Below, piece by piece: positions 42,791 to 51,857 of a stretch of 64,000 bases of DNA. The stretch is from CAYPJE01 sp964410945 (GTDB taxonomy: Bacteria; Fidelibacterota; Marinisomatia; Marinisomatales; TCS56), in assembly GCA_964410945.1 (NCBI GenBank), contig CAYPJE010000001.1, forward strand, positions 124,001-188,000. Reading direction: 5' to 3'. A program made the translations under genes and the position numbers. The stretch's first letter is position 1, and the number at the start of each line of letters is the position of its first letter. Under the pieces are notes generated by a model. The model made no database searches. It had not been told where the DNA came from and was given only the letters and a program-made list of their open reading frames with translations.

Positions 42791-43776
42791 TATACCAGGT
42801 CCTCGATAATCATCTGGTGAATTTTTGTAGCGACGGCCAGGGCCTCCCGGGCGGCGGGACCATCGACGATCGGCTTGGCATCCCCGGCAATCACAGCCAG
42901 GAAATTCGTCAGTTCCATCTGCAGGGCATCTGATTTTTCAATGGCCGGTTTTTCGTACACGATCTGGCGATGGATACCGTCCTGATCCAGAGGAACGGTA
43001 AGAATTGCCTCAGGATCTTTTTCCTGCATATCCAGGATGCGGTAAACCTCGGTCAAACCCAGGAACATATCGATTGTAACGTACATGTCCTGCTGGAAAA
43101 CCTTTATTTTACGCACCTTGTCCTTGGCAATCCGGCTGGCGGTGATACTGGCTACGGTTCCGTTCTGAAAGCGGATGCGGGCATTGGCGATATCAACCGA
43201 CTTGGTCATAATCGATACGCCGCTGGCACGGATATTTTTTACCGGGGAATCAACCAGCGACAGAATTATATCAATATCGTGGATCATCAAGTCCAGGACC
43301 ACCGGCACGTCGGTGCCCCGGGCGGTAAAGGGTGCCAGGCGCTGAACCTCGATGAACTTGGGCTGCAAGTCGAAATTTTCCAGTGGCAGCAGGGCCGGGT
43401 TCATCCGTTCGATATGTCCCACCTGCAGGTTTACACCATATTGCCGGCTCAACTCAATCAGCCGGTCAGCTTCGGCGATGGTTTTGGTAATCGGTTTTTC
43501 AATAAAAGTGTGTTTACCATTTTTGATACAATGTTCCGCAACTGTGGCATGGTCAATGGTTGGGGTTACAATTGAAACAGCGGATACTTCCGATAACAGG
43601 TCATCCAGAGACCCAAAGGCTTTGGTGTTATATTCCGCGGCGATTGATTCGGCCCGAGCGGAATCCACGTCAAAAACACCTTTTAAGCAGGCGGTGGGCA
43701 GTTTGGAAAGATGTTTTACGTGAAATTGGCCCAGGTGACCAACGCCAATCACACCGATATCGATTTTATTTTTCAT
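42790..43776 (-). CDS. Gfo/Idh/MocA-family oxidoreductase
   Basis: An NAD(P)-dependent sugar oxidoreductase of 328 residues. The Rossmann motif is GVIGVGHLGQFHVKHL, followed by the family EKPITKT (catalytic-type Lys) and GHIERMNPA. The C-terminal half carries DLMIHDIDIILSL with the typical HD pair. It is first in a run that includes lpxB and lpxK. In several phyla a member of this family (GnnA) oxidises UDP-GlcNAc so that lipid A can carry 2,3-diamino sugars. That role is possible here, but no GnnB-type aminotransferase lies in the window, so the assignment stays open. Confidence 0.85.
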   Translation of the reverse strand: MKNKIDIGVIGVGHLGQFHVKHLSKLPTACLKGVFDVDSARAESIAAEYNTKAFGSLDDLLSEVSAVSIVTPTIDHATVAEHCIKNGKHTFIEKPITKTIAEADRLIELSRQYGVNLQVGHIERMNPALLPLENFDLQPKFIEVQRLAPFTARGTDVPVVLDLMIHDIDIILSLVDSPVKNIRASGVSIMTKSVDIANARIRFQNGTVASITASRIAKDKVRKIKVFQQDMYVTIDMFLGLTEVYRILDMQEKDPEAILTVPLDQDGIHRQIVYEKPAIEKSDALQMELTNFLAVIAGDAKPIVDGPAAREALAVATKIHQMIIEDLV

Positions 43777-44014
43777 AGATTACCGCAGGTAAGAATTAAA
43801 TATCTGCAAAAATTAACTGTAAGCGGTGATTACATGGAATGATAATCTGAGTTTGATGATTCCCACCATTTATGCCTCCTCGGACCAAAAATCAATCATA
43901 ACTGCTTTTCCTTGGGATTAAATTAAAATTTTGCCAAATTTTTCATATAAAGATACTTGCATTTCAGCGGATTGGATGTGAGTTTTGTACGATCCTCAAA
44001 GGGGAGCACAGGTA

Positions 44015-44641
44015 ATGGACAATGAATTAAAGTCAGGTTTAGGGTATTTGATTCCGGTTGGAGCCATCGTCGGATATATTCTGGCGCTGGTGGCTGAGAG
44101 TTTTGTATGGGCAATCATCTTTGCCGCCGGAGGCATCCTGCTGTGGTTTATCTATCTGCTGATAATGGAAATCGACCCACCACGACCATTCGGAAATATT
44201 ATTGTCCTTTTTGGTGTTCTTCTGGCAATTTCGGTTTTTCTGGCCACCGGACTGGAACAGGATATGTTTGGCGGTTACCTGCTTAAAACCGAGGGGCTGA
44301 TCTATGCGATCCTGATTCTATTTTTCACTGTAATGGCGGGAGTGCTATTCCGCTCGCAGAACCGAAAAAAGGACGCTGCCTTAAGTCCTGCCGATCAGCA
44401 GCTGGTTGACCAGGCCCTGGGTGGGGAGGGCGATGAAAAGGATCCCCGTGTCATTGTGGTGAAGCAGGAAGCACCCAAAGAGGAAAAACCGCAGCAACCC
44501 GAGTACGATTACGATCCCTATGCTTATACCTATCCGCCGGAATACTACGAGGACGAAGACGAGGAAGAATACGATGAAGATGATGATGCGTATGAGGAAG
44601 ACGAGTACGAAGATGAATACGAAGACGACGAGGAAGATTGA
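44015..44641 (+). CDS. Small membrane protein with extreme acidic C-terminal tail
   Basis: The ATG at 44015 is preceded by a GGGGAG/CAGG purine tract; upstream frames lack one. Four hydrophobic segments lie in the first 120 residues (GYLIPVGAIVGYILALVAE, WAIIFAAGGILLWFIYLLIM, IIVLFGVLLAISVFLATG, GLIYAILILFFTVMAGVLF). A basic patch follows (RSQNRKK). Then comes a tail of about 80 residues made largely of Glu, Asp and Tyr, with about 35 acidic residues in the last 45 (YEDEDEEEYDEDDDAYEEDE). The protein is 208 residues. No family is recognised. The tail should be cytoplasmic if the basic patch is, and could bind calcium, polyamines or a basic partner. It stands alone, with its own terminator. 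Confidence 0.72.
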   Translation: MDNELKSGLGYLIPVGAIVGYILALVAESFVWAIIFAAGGILLWFIYLLIMEIDPPRPFGNIIVLFGVLLAISVFLATGLEQDMFGGYLLKTEGLIYAILILFFTVMAGVLFRSQNRKKDAALSPADQQLVDQALGGEGDEKDPRVIVVKQEAPKEEKPQQPEYDYDPYAYTYPPEYYEDEDEEEYDEDDDAYEEDEYEDEYEDDEED

Positions 44642-44660
44642 TCTGATTTAATGAAAAATT

Positions 44661-44686
44661 GAAAGGGCCGGTGACGGCCCTTTTTA
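44661..44686. terminator. Terminator between acidic-tail gene and the DUF4249 gene
   Basis: AAAGGGCC at 44662-44669 pairs with GGCCCTTT at 44676-44683 around a GGTGAC loop, and T residues follow. It lies 20 bases after the acidic-tail stop and 20 bases before the convergent DUF4249 stop. Confidence 0.85.
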
Positions 44687-44706
44687 ATATATCGGTTATA
44701 AACGAG

Positions 44707-45594
44707 TTAATCTTGCTGGCATAATATATATGTTTTTTTAATGACCAGATTTCCAGTAGTAAAAACTCCAAAGGAACCGTCTACATTTGATATATCTTCA
44801 ATGTTTTCTATTGGCCAATTTTCTCCCTCATCATCAAATATGTAATCATAGTTTTTCTCATAACTATGTTCCAGGTAATACCTAATAGTAATTTCCTTCT
44901 CAGTAAAATTACTTCCGAATAAATGTAGTGAATCAGTTGCTGTGTAAATAAAAATAGTTGAGTCGGTTATTGAAAATTTGCGCCATAATCGGTAAGTAAA
45001 AGTATCGTTATAACCATAATAAGCGTTGGGGGATGAAAGATAATTGTTTTCTGGAATGGAGTACTTAATATCATGGTAATAATTCTCTCCCAACACTTTT
45101 TCAGGTATTGTACCGGCCCATTTAATTATTGAATCTGGTTTAAACCAAATAGTATCACTTTCTGATTCGAAGCTGATATTGGGGGAGTATAATTCTGAAC
45201 ATATCATTCCTCCATCCTCTAAAACTACATTCAGGCTACAGTGCGATCCGTATTCCATAAATGGTTTTGATCCTTCCCATAGATACTTGCCATTTTCCTG
45301 GTCTTCAAAATTGATAACCGAATCATTGACAGTTATTGATACTTCAGCACCGGTTATTCCAAAGGTCTGATCGCTGCTCTTATCAAAAGCATAGCTGATC
45401 ATAGGTATTACTTTTTGAACAATAACAAATTGACTGTAGCGTGGATCCTCATCTGATGTTTGGTAAGTACTTAATTTGCAGGTCACCAAGATATACTCAT
45501 CCTCTGTATCCCAATTAATTGTTGGATCCTCACTACAACTGCAAACCACTAAGGATATTAAAATTATTGTATACATAATTTTCTTAAAACTCAT
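44707..45594 (-). CDS. DUF4249-like lipoprotein partner of a TonB receptor
   Basis: The start at 45594 has a GGAG site inside the end of the upstream receptor gene. A lipoprotein signal ends at IILISLVVCSC. The mature protein has the strand pattern of DUF4249: a first beta-sandwich with VITGAEVSI-type strands, an ENGKYLWEG turn, and a long central section with many Tyr/Ser. DUF4249 lipoproteins of Bacteroidota are encoded next to CarboxypepD_reg TonB receptors, exactly as here, and are thought to sit on the receptor at the cell surface. The coding regions overlap by 11 bases. Base composition is more AT-rich than the lipid A genes. The DUF assignment rests on pattern and context. Confidence 0.65.
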   Translation of the reverse strand: MSFKKIMYTIILISLVVCSCSEDPTINWDTEDEYILVTCKLSTYQTSDEDPRYSQFVIVQKVIPMISYAFDKSSDQTFGITGAEVSITVNDSVINFEDQENGKYLWEGSKPFMEYGSHCSLNVVLEDGGMICSELYSPNISFESESDTIWFKPDSIIKWAGTIPEKVLGENYYHDIKYSIPENNYLSSPNAYYGYNDTFTYRLWRKFSITDSTIFIYTATDSLHLFGSNFTEKEITIRYYLEHSYEKNYDYIFDDEGENWPIENIEDISNVDGSFGVFTTGNLVIKKTYILCQQD

Positions 45595-48046
45595 AGCTGA
45601 CTCCAACTAAGGGAAAAAGTGGAAAGCCGTTAAATGCTTTCGCCTTGTAGACAACTCTACTCAATGGAATATTTGTATCAGGGTCTCTGCCAAGGATAAT
45701 TACATCTGCTTCATATACATCTTCATAATAAATCACATTTTGACGGTCGTAAATATTAATGAGTTGAAGATAGTAATTCAGTCGTCCCTTCTTTAGCTTT
45801 TTGTATTTATTTATCTTTATATCCAATCGATGGTAACAGGGATAGCGAAGGAAGTTCTTTGGTACTTCCAAAATTATTGAAATCGGGTATGGGTTTGTGG
45901 CAGACCACTCAGTATCAGCAACACCAAATCCTGTATAATATAAGGATTCTTCCAAGTTGGCCGGCCTTCCGGTATTGAATGAAAAAGATGTGGAAACAGA
46001 CAATCCCCTTTTCAGTGGATAGCTCAGACCGCATGTAAGCTTGTGCCGCTGGTCATAATTGGGATAGTAATACTCACCAGCTTCTTTTTTCCGGGTAAGT
46101 GAGTAAGTATAGGCAAGCTGTGAAAATAATCTCCGCCATCTATACGCCATAGATAATTCAGTACCCCATGAATAACCGCTTGTTGTGTTAAAAGTACTGT
46201 TTTTATCGACATATAACAGGTTAGAATAACTTTTGCTGTATAATGATGCTACCAACTTGATTTTATCGATGTCGGTGTAGGAATAGGATAGAATTGCGTG
46301 ATCAGATGTTGGTATTGACTCAACAGTGTTGGGAAAATATAGACTGGCAATATTATAAAAACCATATTCAACGGAAGAGGATAGTAACTGAGAATACCTG
46401 CCAAGTGATAACTTCACTTGTGAACCTGTATTTATTATCCAGCCGATATTTAATCTTGGCTCTAATATTGCTTCAGAATTAAGAGAATGTTTTACAGCTC
46501 TGATTCCCAAGCGCACGGGAAGTCTTTCGATTTTGGTAACTAATAATTCCCCAAAACCGGAGAATGACGAAATCTGCTTGTCATAATTCATGGAGTCGGG
46601 AGCATAATCCATAAACACATTCAGGTAGCGGGAGATCATATTAAACTCCAGTGAATTCCAGCCATACTTTAGATTTCTTTTGCTGATATCTGCTCCCAGA
46701 CTAACGGTATAATCCGGATTAATTACATATTGCCCTTTAGTAGTTATACCGTAATGGGATAACCGCGTATCAGCTAATACACCCTCATCATCAAACATAT
46801 AATTAGTATTTTCATTTTCAACATGAGCTATTGTTGATAGAGATGCGGAGTCGTGGACTACAAAGGCATGAAGAAAATCAATTCCCTGTTCAAGTTCCGA
46901 TAAGTATGCTGTTGTTTCAAAAGACAGCTTATTATTTAATCTTGCCATCCATTGGATGCTGCCTACTCTGTTTGTCCAATCAATGGCACTGTGATTATCT
47001 TCCCAATAAGTATTTGAATCGGCATGGGCGATAGTAATGTCAGGCTCTTGTTGATAGGCGGGATTGTATCGTTTGATTTTGTTAGCCAACAAATAATCAT
47101 CAGCAGAATAAAATATATTACAGGTGATCAGGTGATTCGGTCTTGGCATATACGATAGTTTCCCTTCCCAATCATAATATTTGTAGGGGAAATCCTCACC
47201 CAGCATATCAAATATTTGATCATAATACGTTTGCCGTCCCGAAACCCGCCATCTCCATTTTTTGGATATTGACCCGGATACGGCACCACCAATATTAAAC
47301 AAATTCAAATCCATATTGGCTGAAAGTGAATCAGTACCGGATTTAGTCGTTATATCGAGTACTCCTGATAACCGATCGCCATATTCTGCCGAGAAACCAC
47401 CCGAGTAGTATTTTATAATATCTATGGATGATGGGTCGAGCGAAGAAGATAGACCAAACATGTGAAAGGGCTGGTAAATTGGCACACCATTAAGCAGAAC
47501 AAGATTCTGGTCCGGCGTGCCACCGCGAATGTAAAGTTGATTGGATAATTCACTTGTTGATAATACGCCGGGCAGGGCCTGCAATGATCTAAATACATCA
47601 GATCCGGTGATTGATGGCAATGCCTGCAAATCTTCCTGTCTGATAACCATCATGGATGATTCGATCATCTGTTGTTTTGATAGAGCCGACTCCCCAATTA
47701 CTTCTATCGGACTAAAAGAAATAGCTTTAGGGTCTAAAGTGACATTCAATTTGCTGATATTGAGTAATTCATCGTCCGTTAAAGTAATAGTACTCGGTTC
47801 ATATCCGATATGATGAAACAAAATTGTTATTTCATTTCCTGGATTTACTTCCAGATTGTAGCGGCCGTTAACATCGGTGGTAGTACCTGTATTGGTGCCG
47901 ATAGTAGATATGTTAACATATGGCAGAGGTGCCTTTGAAGCGGATTGTACGATGCCAGTTATTGTTTTCTGGCTAATATCCGTACAGAACAAACTATTTA
48001 AACCGCAAAGCAGTAATATCAGACCTATGTTAAAAACTTTCCCCAT
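45584..48046 (-). CDS. TonB-dependent outer-membrane receptor
   Basis: An 820-residue importer driven by ExbB/ExbD/TonB. A signal peptide covers residues 1-21. A carboxypeptidase-regulatory-like domain follows at about 27-110 (ITGIVQSASKAPLPYVNIST, TTDVNGRYNLEV). The plug is at about 120-235: VFRSLQALPGV, LYIRGGTPDQNLVLLNGVPI and GGFSAEYGDRLSGVLDITTK. The rest is a barrel with many aromatic strands, closing at GVSYEF with terminal Phe. It is coupled to a DUF4249-like lipoprotein downstream. The substrate is unknown. The gene and its partner are AT-rich compared with flanking ychF and the lpx block, perhaps indicating transfer. Confidence 0.92.
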   Translation of the reverse strand: MGKVFNIGLILLLCGLNSLFCTDISQKTITGIVQSASKAPLPYVNISTIGTNTGTTTDVNGRYNLEVNPGNEITILFHHIGYEPSTITLTDDELLNISKLNVTLDPKAISFSPIEVIGESALSKQQMIESSMMVIRQEDLQALPSITGSDVFRSLQALPGVLSTSELSNQLYIRGGTPDQNLVLLNGVPIYQPFHMFGLSSSLDPSSIDIIKYYSGGFSAEYGDRLSGVLDITTKSGTDSLSANMDLNLFNIGGAVSGSISKKWRWRVSGRQTYYDQIFDMLGEDFPYKYYDWEGKLSYMPRPNHLITCNIFYSADDYLLANKIKRYNPAYQQEPDITIAHADSNTYWEDNHSAIDWTNRVGSIQWMARLNNKLSFETTAYLSELEQGIDFLHAFVVHDSASLSTIAHVENENTNYMFDDEGVLADTRLSHYGITTKGQYVINPDYTVSLGADISKRNLKYGWNSLEFNMISRYLNVFMDYAPDSMNYDKQISSFSGFGELLVTKIERLPVRLGIRAVKHSLNSEAILEPRLNIGWIINTGSQVKLSLGRYSQLLSSSVEYGFYNIASLYFPNTVESIPTSDHAILSYSYTDIDKIKLVASLYSKSYSNLLYVDKNSTFNTTSGYSWGTELSMAYRWRRLFSQLAYTYSLTRKKEAGEYYYPNYDQRHKLTCGLSYPLKRGLSVSTSFSFNTGRPANLEESLYYTGFGVADTEWSATNPYPISIILEVPKNFLRYPCYHRLDIKINKYKKLKKGRLNYYLQLINIYDRQNVIYYEDVYEADVIILGRDPDTNIPLSRVVYKAKAFNGFPLFPLVGVSYEF

Positions 48047-48219
48047 TTGTTTAACTACAAACCTTATAATTATTTGTGACGGATATTAGTCAATAAGGTA
48101 GCTTCGTTCAATAAAATATATTTTATTTCCAGTCACTGTGATAAACGGCACAAATTTTCCATATATATTATACTGTAGATATAGCAATGACTACATTGTA
48201 CCGCGCTTACAAATCAAAT

Positions 48220-49320
48220 TTATTTATTAAACCTGAACAGAATACAATCCCCATCCTGAACTAAATAATCCCGTCCTTCCAGCAGGCCCAGCCCGGCGTC
48301 ACGGACGGCCTTCTCCGAACCGTGTTCCACCAGGTCGGCATGACGGAAAACCTCAGCCTTGATAAACCCTTCCTGGAAATCGCTGTGGATCTCACCGGCA
48401 GCATCCCAGGCTGTGGCTGTGGCCGGCACCGGCCAGGAGCGGGCCTCGTTATCATTAGCGGTGTAGAAGGTTTTCAAGTCCAGTAATTTGAAGGCGGCAT
48501 GGATCAATTTTAACAGGCCCGATTCGTGCAGACCATACATTTCCGCGAACTCCAGTTTTTCATCCTCTTCCAGTAAGGACAGTTCCTGTTCCAGTTGTCC
48601 ACAGAGGCGAATGGCGGTATTGCCCTCCTTCTCAGCCAGGTCGAATAATCTTTGAGGCTGGGGGCTGCGGCCGGGATTGGTGAATTCTTCTTCATCAACG
48701 TTGGCAATGTATAAAATCGGTTTTGCGGTCAACAGAAACAGTCCGGTAATGATCGCTTCCTCATCGCTGGCCCGCTCAAAGCTTCGCACCGGTTGCCCGT
48801 TGTTGCAATGGTCGCGCAGGCGTTCCAGCAGGGCCGCTTCCCTGCGGGCGGTTTTGTCGCCAACTTTACCTGCTTTAACATCTTTAGCCAGTCGTTTATC
48901 AATGGTTTCCAGGTCCGCCAGCAGCAATTCGGTTTGAATCACCTCAGCGTCACGAACCGGGTCGATGGTGGCTTCCACGTGGGATACATTTTCATCTTCG
49001 AAACAACGTACCACATGGATAATAGCCGCCACCTGGCGAATCTGTCCCAGGAACTGGTTGCCAAGTCCCTCGCCCTTGGAAGCACCCCGGACCAGCCCGG
49101 CAATATCAGTGAATTCAACCGTGGCCGGGGTTATCTTAGGCGAACCGTAAATTCGGGCCAGTTCCGGCAGTTGTGAGTCGGGCAGGGGAACTACACCGAC
49201 ATGAGGATCAATTGTGCAAAACGGGTAGTTTTCGGCTGGGACGGATGAGGCCGTCAGGGCGTTAAAGATGGTAGACTTACCAACATTTGGAAGACCGACA
49301 ATTCCACATCTTAGGGCCAT
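48220..49320 (-). CDS. ychF: Ribosome-binding ATPase YchF
   Basis: A universal Obg-like P-loop NTPase that binds ribosomes. The 366 residues begin RCGIVGLPNVGKSTIFNAL (G1). They continue with the DIAGLVRGASKGEGLGNQFL switch region, the YIANVDEEE G4-like segment (NxxE instead of NKxD, as expected for the ATP-preferring YchF) and a C-terminal TGS domain ending DYLVQDGDCILFRFN. Length and motifs are complete. fabA starts 34 bases away on its upstream side. Confidence 0.96.
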   Translation of the reverse strand: MALRCGIVGLPNVGKSTIFNALTASSVPAENYPFCTIDPHVGVVPLPDSQLPELARIYGSPKITPATVEFTDIAGLVRGASKGEGLGNQFLGQIRQVAAIIHVVRCFEDENVSHVEATIDPVRDAEVIQTELLLADLETIDKRLAKDVKAGKVGDKTARREAALLERLRDHCNNGQPVRSFERASDEEAIITGLFLLTAKPILYIANVDEEEFTNPGRSPQPQRLFDLAEKEGNTAIRLCGQLEQELSLLEEDEKLEFAEMYGLHESGLLKLIHAAFKLLDLKTFYTANDNEARSWPVPATATAWDAAGEIHSDFQEGFIKAEVFRHADLVEHGSEKAVRDAGLGLLEGRDYLVQDGDCILFRFNK

Positions 49321-49354
49321 CGGGCACCCCGCCTTTCAGGTTGTGATGATCGTA

Positions 49355-49909
49355 TTAAAACGGATCCAGGGCTGGATCATCACCGAAATCATAGGTCAGT
49401 TTCGGGAATAATCCAACCTGTAGATTTTCTGCAAAATAGATAATTTTTTCTTCTACTTTCAAGACCGCGTCAGCCCAGGCCATATAGACCGGCCGGGTTA
49501 TCAGTTTCTTGATATCCAGGTGATAGCTGATCTGCTTGTGATAGGGGCGGACCTGTCCCTTGAATTTTACCTGTCCGCAGCCCAGGGCCCGGCCCTTGCC
49601 TTCGCCACCGGTCCATGAGAGGAAAAATCCCAGTAGCTGCCACAAGCCATCCAGGCCAAGGCAACCGGGCATGACCGGATCGTTCTTGAAATGACATTTG
49701 AAGAACCAGTTCTCCGGATCGATATCAAGCTCGGCCAGAATCTGGCCCTTACCGTATTTGCCGCCTTCCTTGGTTATATTCAGGATACGGTCGATCATCA
49801 GCATCGGCGGCTTGGGTAGTTTGCCGCCAAAACCTCCTGATAATGTTCCTTCACCGGCAGCAACAATATCTTCCTTATTAAAAGAATTTCGCAGATTAAA
49901 TTTTTTCAT
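49355..49909 (-). CDS. fabA: 3-hydroxydecanoyl-ACP dehydratase/isomerase
   Basis: FabA introduces the cis double bond in anaerobic unsaturated fatty acid synthesis. The 184 residues match E. coli FabA closely: PPMLMIDRIL, the catalytic His in WFFKCHFKNDPVMPGCLGLD with the Asp of CLGLD, and WTGGEGKGRALGCGQVKF. It needs a FabB-type synthase to be useful, and none is in this window. It lies between ychF and an acyl-CoA dehydrogenase gene on the same strand, with gaps of 30-50 bases. FabA is mainly a proteobacterial enzyme, so its presence here may reflect transfer. Confidence 0.93.
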   Translation of the reverse strand: MKKFNLRNSFNKEDIVAAGEGTLSGGFGGKLPKPPMLMIDRILNITKEGGKYGKGQILAELDIDPENWFFKCHFKNDPVMPGCLGLDGLWQLLGFFLSWTGGEGKGRALGCGQVKFKGQVRPYHKQISYHLDIKKLITRPVYMAWADAVLKVEEKIIYFAENLQVGLFPKLTYDFGDDPALDPF

Positions 49910-49956
49910 TTATTTTTACCATTGTTAATTATTGTTCAGCTGTTAAATCAGAATCA

Positions 49957-51615
49957 TTATACCCGATCGAAAATAATGTCGGCCAGGGCATCCATATCGG
50001 CAATAATTCCGACACCGCTTGAAATTAAACCGGCCAGATTTACTGAAGTCGCGAACTCACCATAAGATATAGTATCTAAGGCCCCGCTGCCAAGTAAAAT
50101 ATCTTTTACTTTGGCTGTGATTACCTGGGCCACCTCGTGGTTGAATATCCGGGCCATCAGAGCCAATTTCCCAGCCTGCGGATCGTTGCTGGCTGCTGAA
50201 GCAGCGGCTTTTTTTGTCAATGCTGTGCCAACCTCAACCCAGGAAACCATATCCGAAAGGGTAAACATGACATGCTGGCTTTTAGACAGCTTGTTTTTAT
50301 GAACGGCCGTAATAGTTGCATTCAGAATACGGGTTGCCAAGGCGGCAGTACCGGCACCAAGACTGTCATCTGTGGAATGGATGGTATCCATTTCTGCGGC
50401 CAGGGCGGAGTAGAATTCACCTTTGGTTTTTATGGTCTTCTTCCAGCGAAACATGGAAATGATATTCTGCTGAATCTCGCTGGTACCTTCATAAATATTG
50501 GTTATGCGAACATCACGCTTGATTTTTTCCACCTGGTATTCGTTGATATAGCCATATCCACCCAGGGCCTGGATGCTGGCATCGGCCGCCTGGTTGGCGG
50601 CTTCGGTGGTGAAATACTTGGCAATCGAACCCTCTTCCTGGAGGCCTTCTTCTCCGGAATCAAAGCGCATGGCAACCTGATCGATATAAGCTGCCCCGGC
50701 GGCCAGACGAACTAGATGGGGAACTATCAATTTGTGGGTGTAGCCCTGTTTTTCAGCCAGGGGTGCCCCGAACTGGATTCGCTCCAGGGCATAACCGGTA
50801 GCGATGTCCATTGCCTCCTCGGCGGCGCCCAGGGCCATGGCGGCTACCATCAGCCGGGTATAACCGAAAACTTCGTTGGCCTGTTTTAAACCCTTACCGG
50901 GTTCCAGACCGATCAGATTTTCCGCCGGCACAACCACATCTTCCAGGACAATAGGTGAGGTGTTGGAGGCCCGGATACCGTGTTTTTCCTCGCCTTTACC
51001 CAAATCCAGACCCGGCATGCCTTTCTCAACCACGAAAAAGGCCGGACCTTCCGGTGTGTTGGCCAGAACAGTGATTATATCGGCATAACCGCCATTGGAA
51101 ATAAACTGTTTGGTACCGGTGATTTTATAGGCGGTGATATTCCCGGTCTCATCGGTGACCGGTTCGGCTTTGGTTTTCAGAGCCGCCAGGTTGCTGCCGG
51201 CGCTGGGTTCGGTTACGGCGTAGGCCACGATTGAATCACCGTCAGCGATTTTACCGAGCCATTTGGTTTTCTGCTCATTAGTCGCACCCACCAGGATCGG
51301 ATCGGAGCCCAGTTGCAGGGCAAAGAAAGCCGTGCTGATTCCCAGGCAGATGCGGGAAGTCTCGCGGGTCAGGGCACAGGAATCCCGGGCGCCCCCGCCC
51401 ATTCCACCGAATTCTTCCGGAATAAAAACCAGCTGAAGGCCAATTTCCGGCCCCAGCATTTCCCTGATCGCCGCCTCCGGGAAAATTTCCTTTTTATCCC
51501 ATTCCAGGATTAAATCTTTAGTCAGCAGTTTTTTTCTTAACTGACGGATAGTGTCCAGTACCATGGATTGCATTTCGGCATCCATGCCAATCAATGTATT
51601 CGAATTTTCAGTCAT
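49957..51615 (-). CDS. Acyl-CoA dehydrogenase with C-terminal extension
   Basis: Flavin enzyme that oxidises acyl-CoA to the 2-enoyl form. The core at residues about 10-400 has FAD/substrate motifs AVTEPSAGSNLAAL, KQFISNGGYADI, HGIRASNTSPIVLEDVVVP, FGAPLAEKQGY and QALGGYGYINEYQVEKIKRD. The catalytic base Glu lies in NIYEGTSEIQQNII. An extra helical region of about 150 residues follows, as in the long ACAD/VLCAD-like branch. The 552-residue length fits that branch. It is first in a minus-strand run with fabA and ychF. Confidence 0.92.
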   Translation of the reverse strand: MTENSNTLIGMDAEMQSMVLDTIRQLRKKLLTKDLILEWDKKEIFPEAAIREMLGPEIGLQLVFIPEEFGGMGGGARDSCALTRETSRICLGISTAFFALQLGSDPILVGATNEQKTKWLGKIADGDSIVAYAVTEPSAGSNLAALKTKAEPVTDETGNITAYKITGTKQFISNGGYADIITVLANTPEGPAFFVVEKGMPGLDLGKGEEKHGIRASNTSPIVLEDVVVPAENLIGLEPGKGLKQANEVFGYTRLMVAAMALGAAEEAMDIATGYALERIQFGAPLAEKQGYTHKLIVPHLVRLAAGAAYIDQVAMRFDSGEEGLQEEGSIAKYFTTEAANQAADASIQALGGYGYINEYQVEKIKRDVRITNIYEGTSEIQQNIISMFRWKKTIKTKGEFYSALAAEMDTIHSTDDSLGAGTAALATRILNATITAVHKNKLSKSQHVMFTLSDMVSWVEVGTALTKKAAASAASNDPQAGKLALMARIFNHEVAQVITAKVKDILLGSGALDTISYGEFATSVNLAGLISSGVGIIADMDALADIIFDRV

Positions 51616-51857
51616 TAGAAGCTCATTATGTCAAATGTTCCAAAATAGCAGACCGGTAATAAAATGAGGGTGACTGCCCCCGATCTGATTCCAACGAGTA
51701 TTTTGTATTCCATCAATTAAGCTGGATTACGGCCCTGAAAGTATCCTGCACTGCCAAAGATTACAATCCTTTTTTCTGTTGATTGGGGCTAATTTCCTCT
51801 GTTTCCCCGGAGGTGGAGGATTGGTGTTCCGGGTAATCGATAATAAGGGACAGATTA

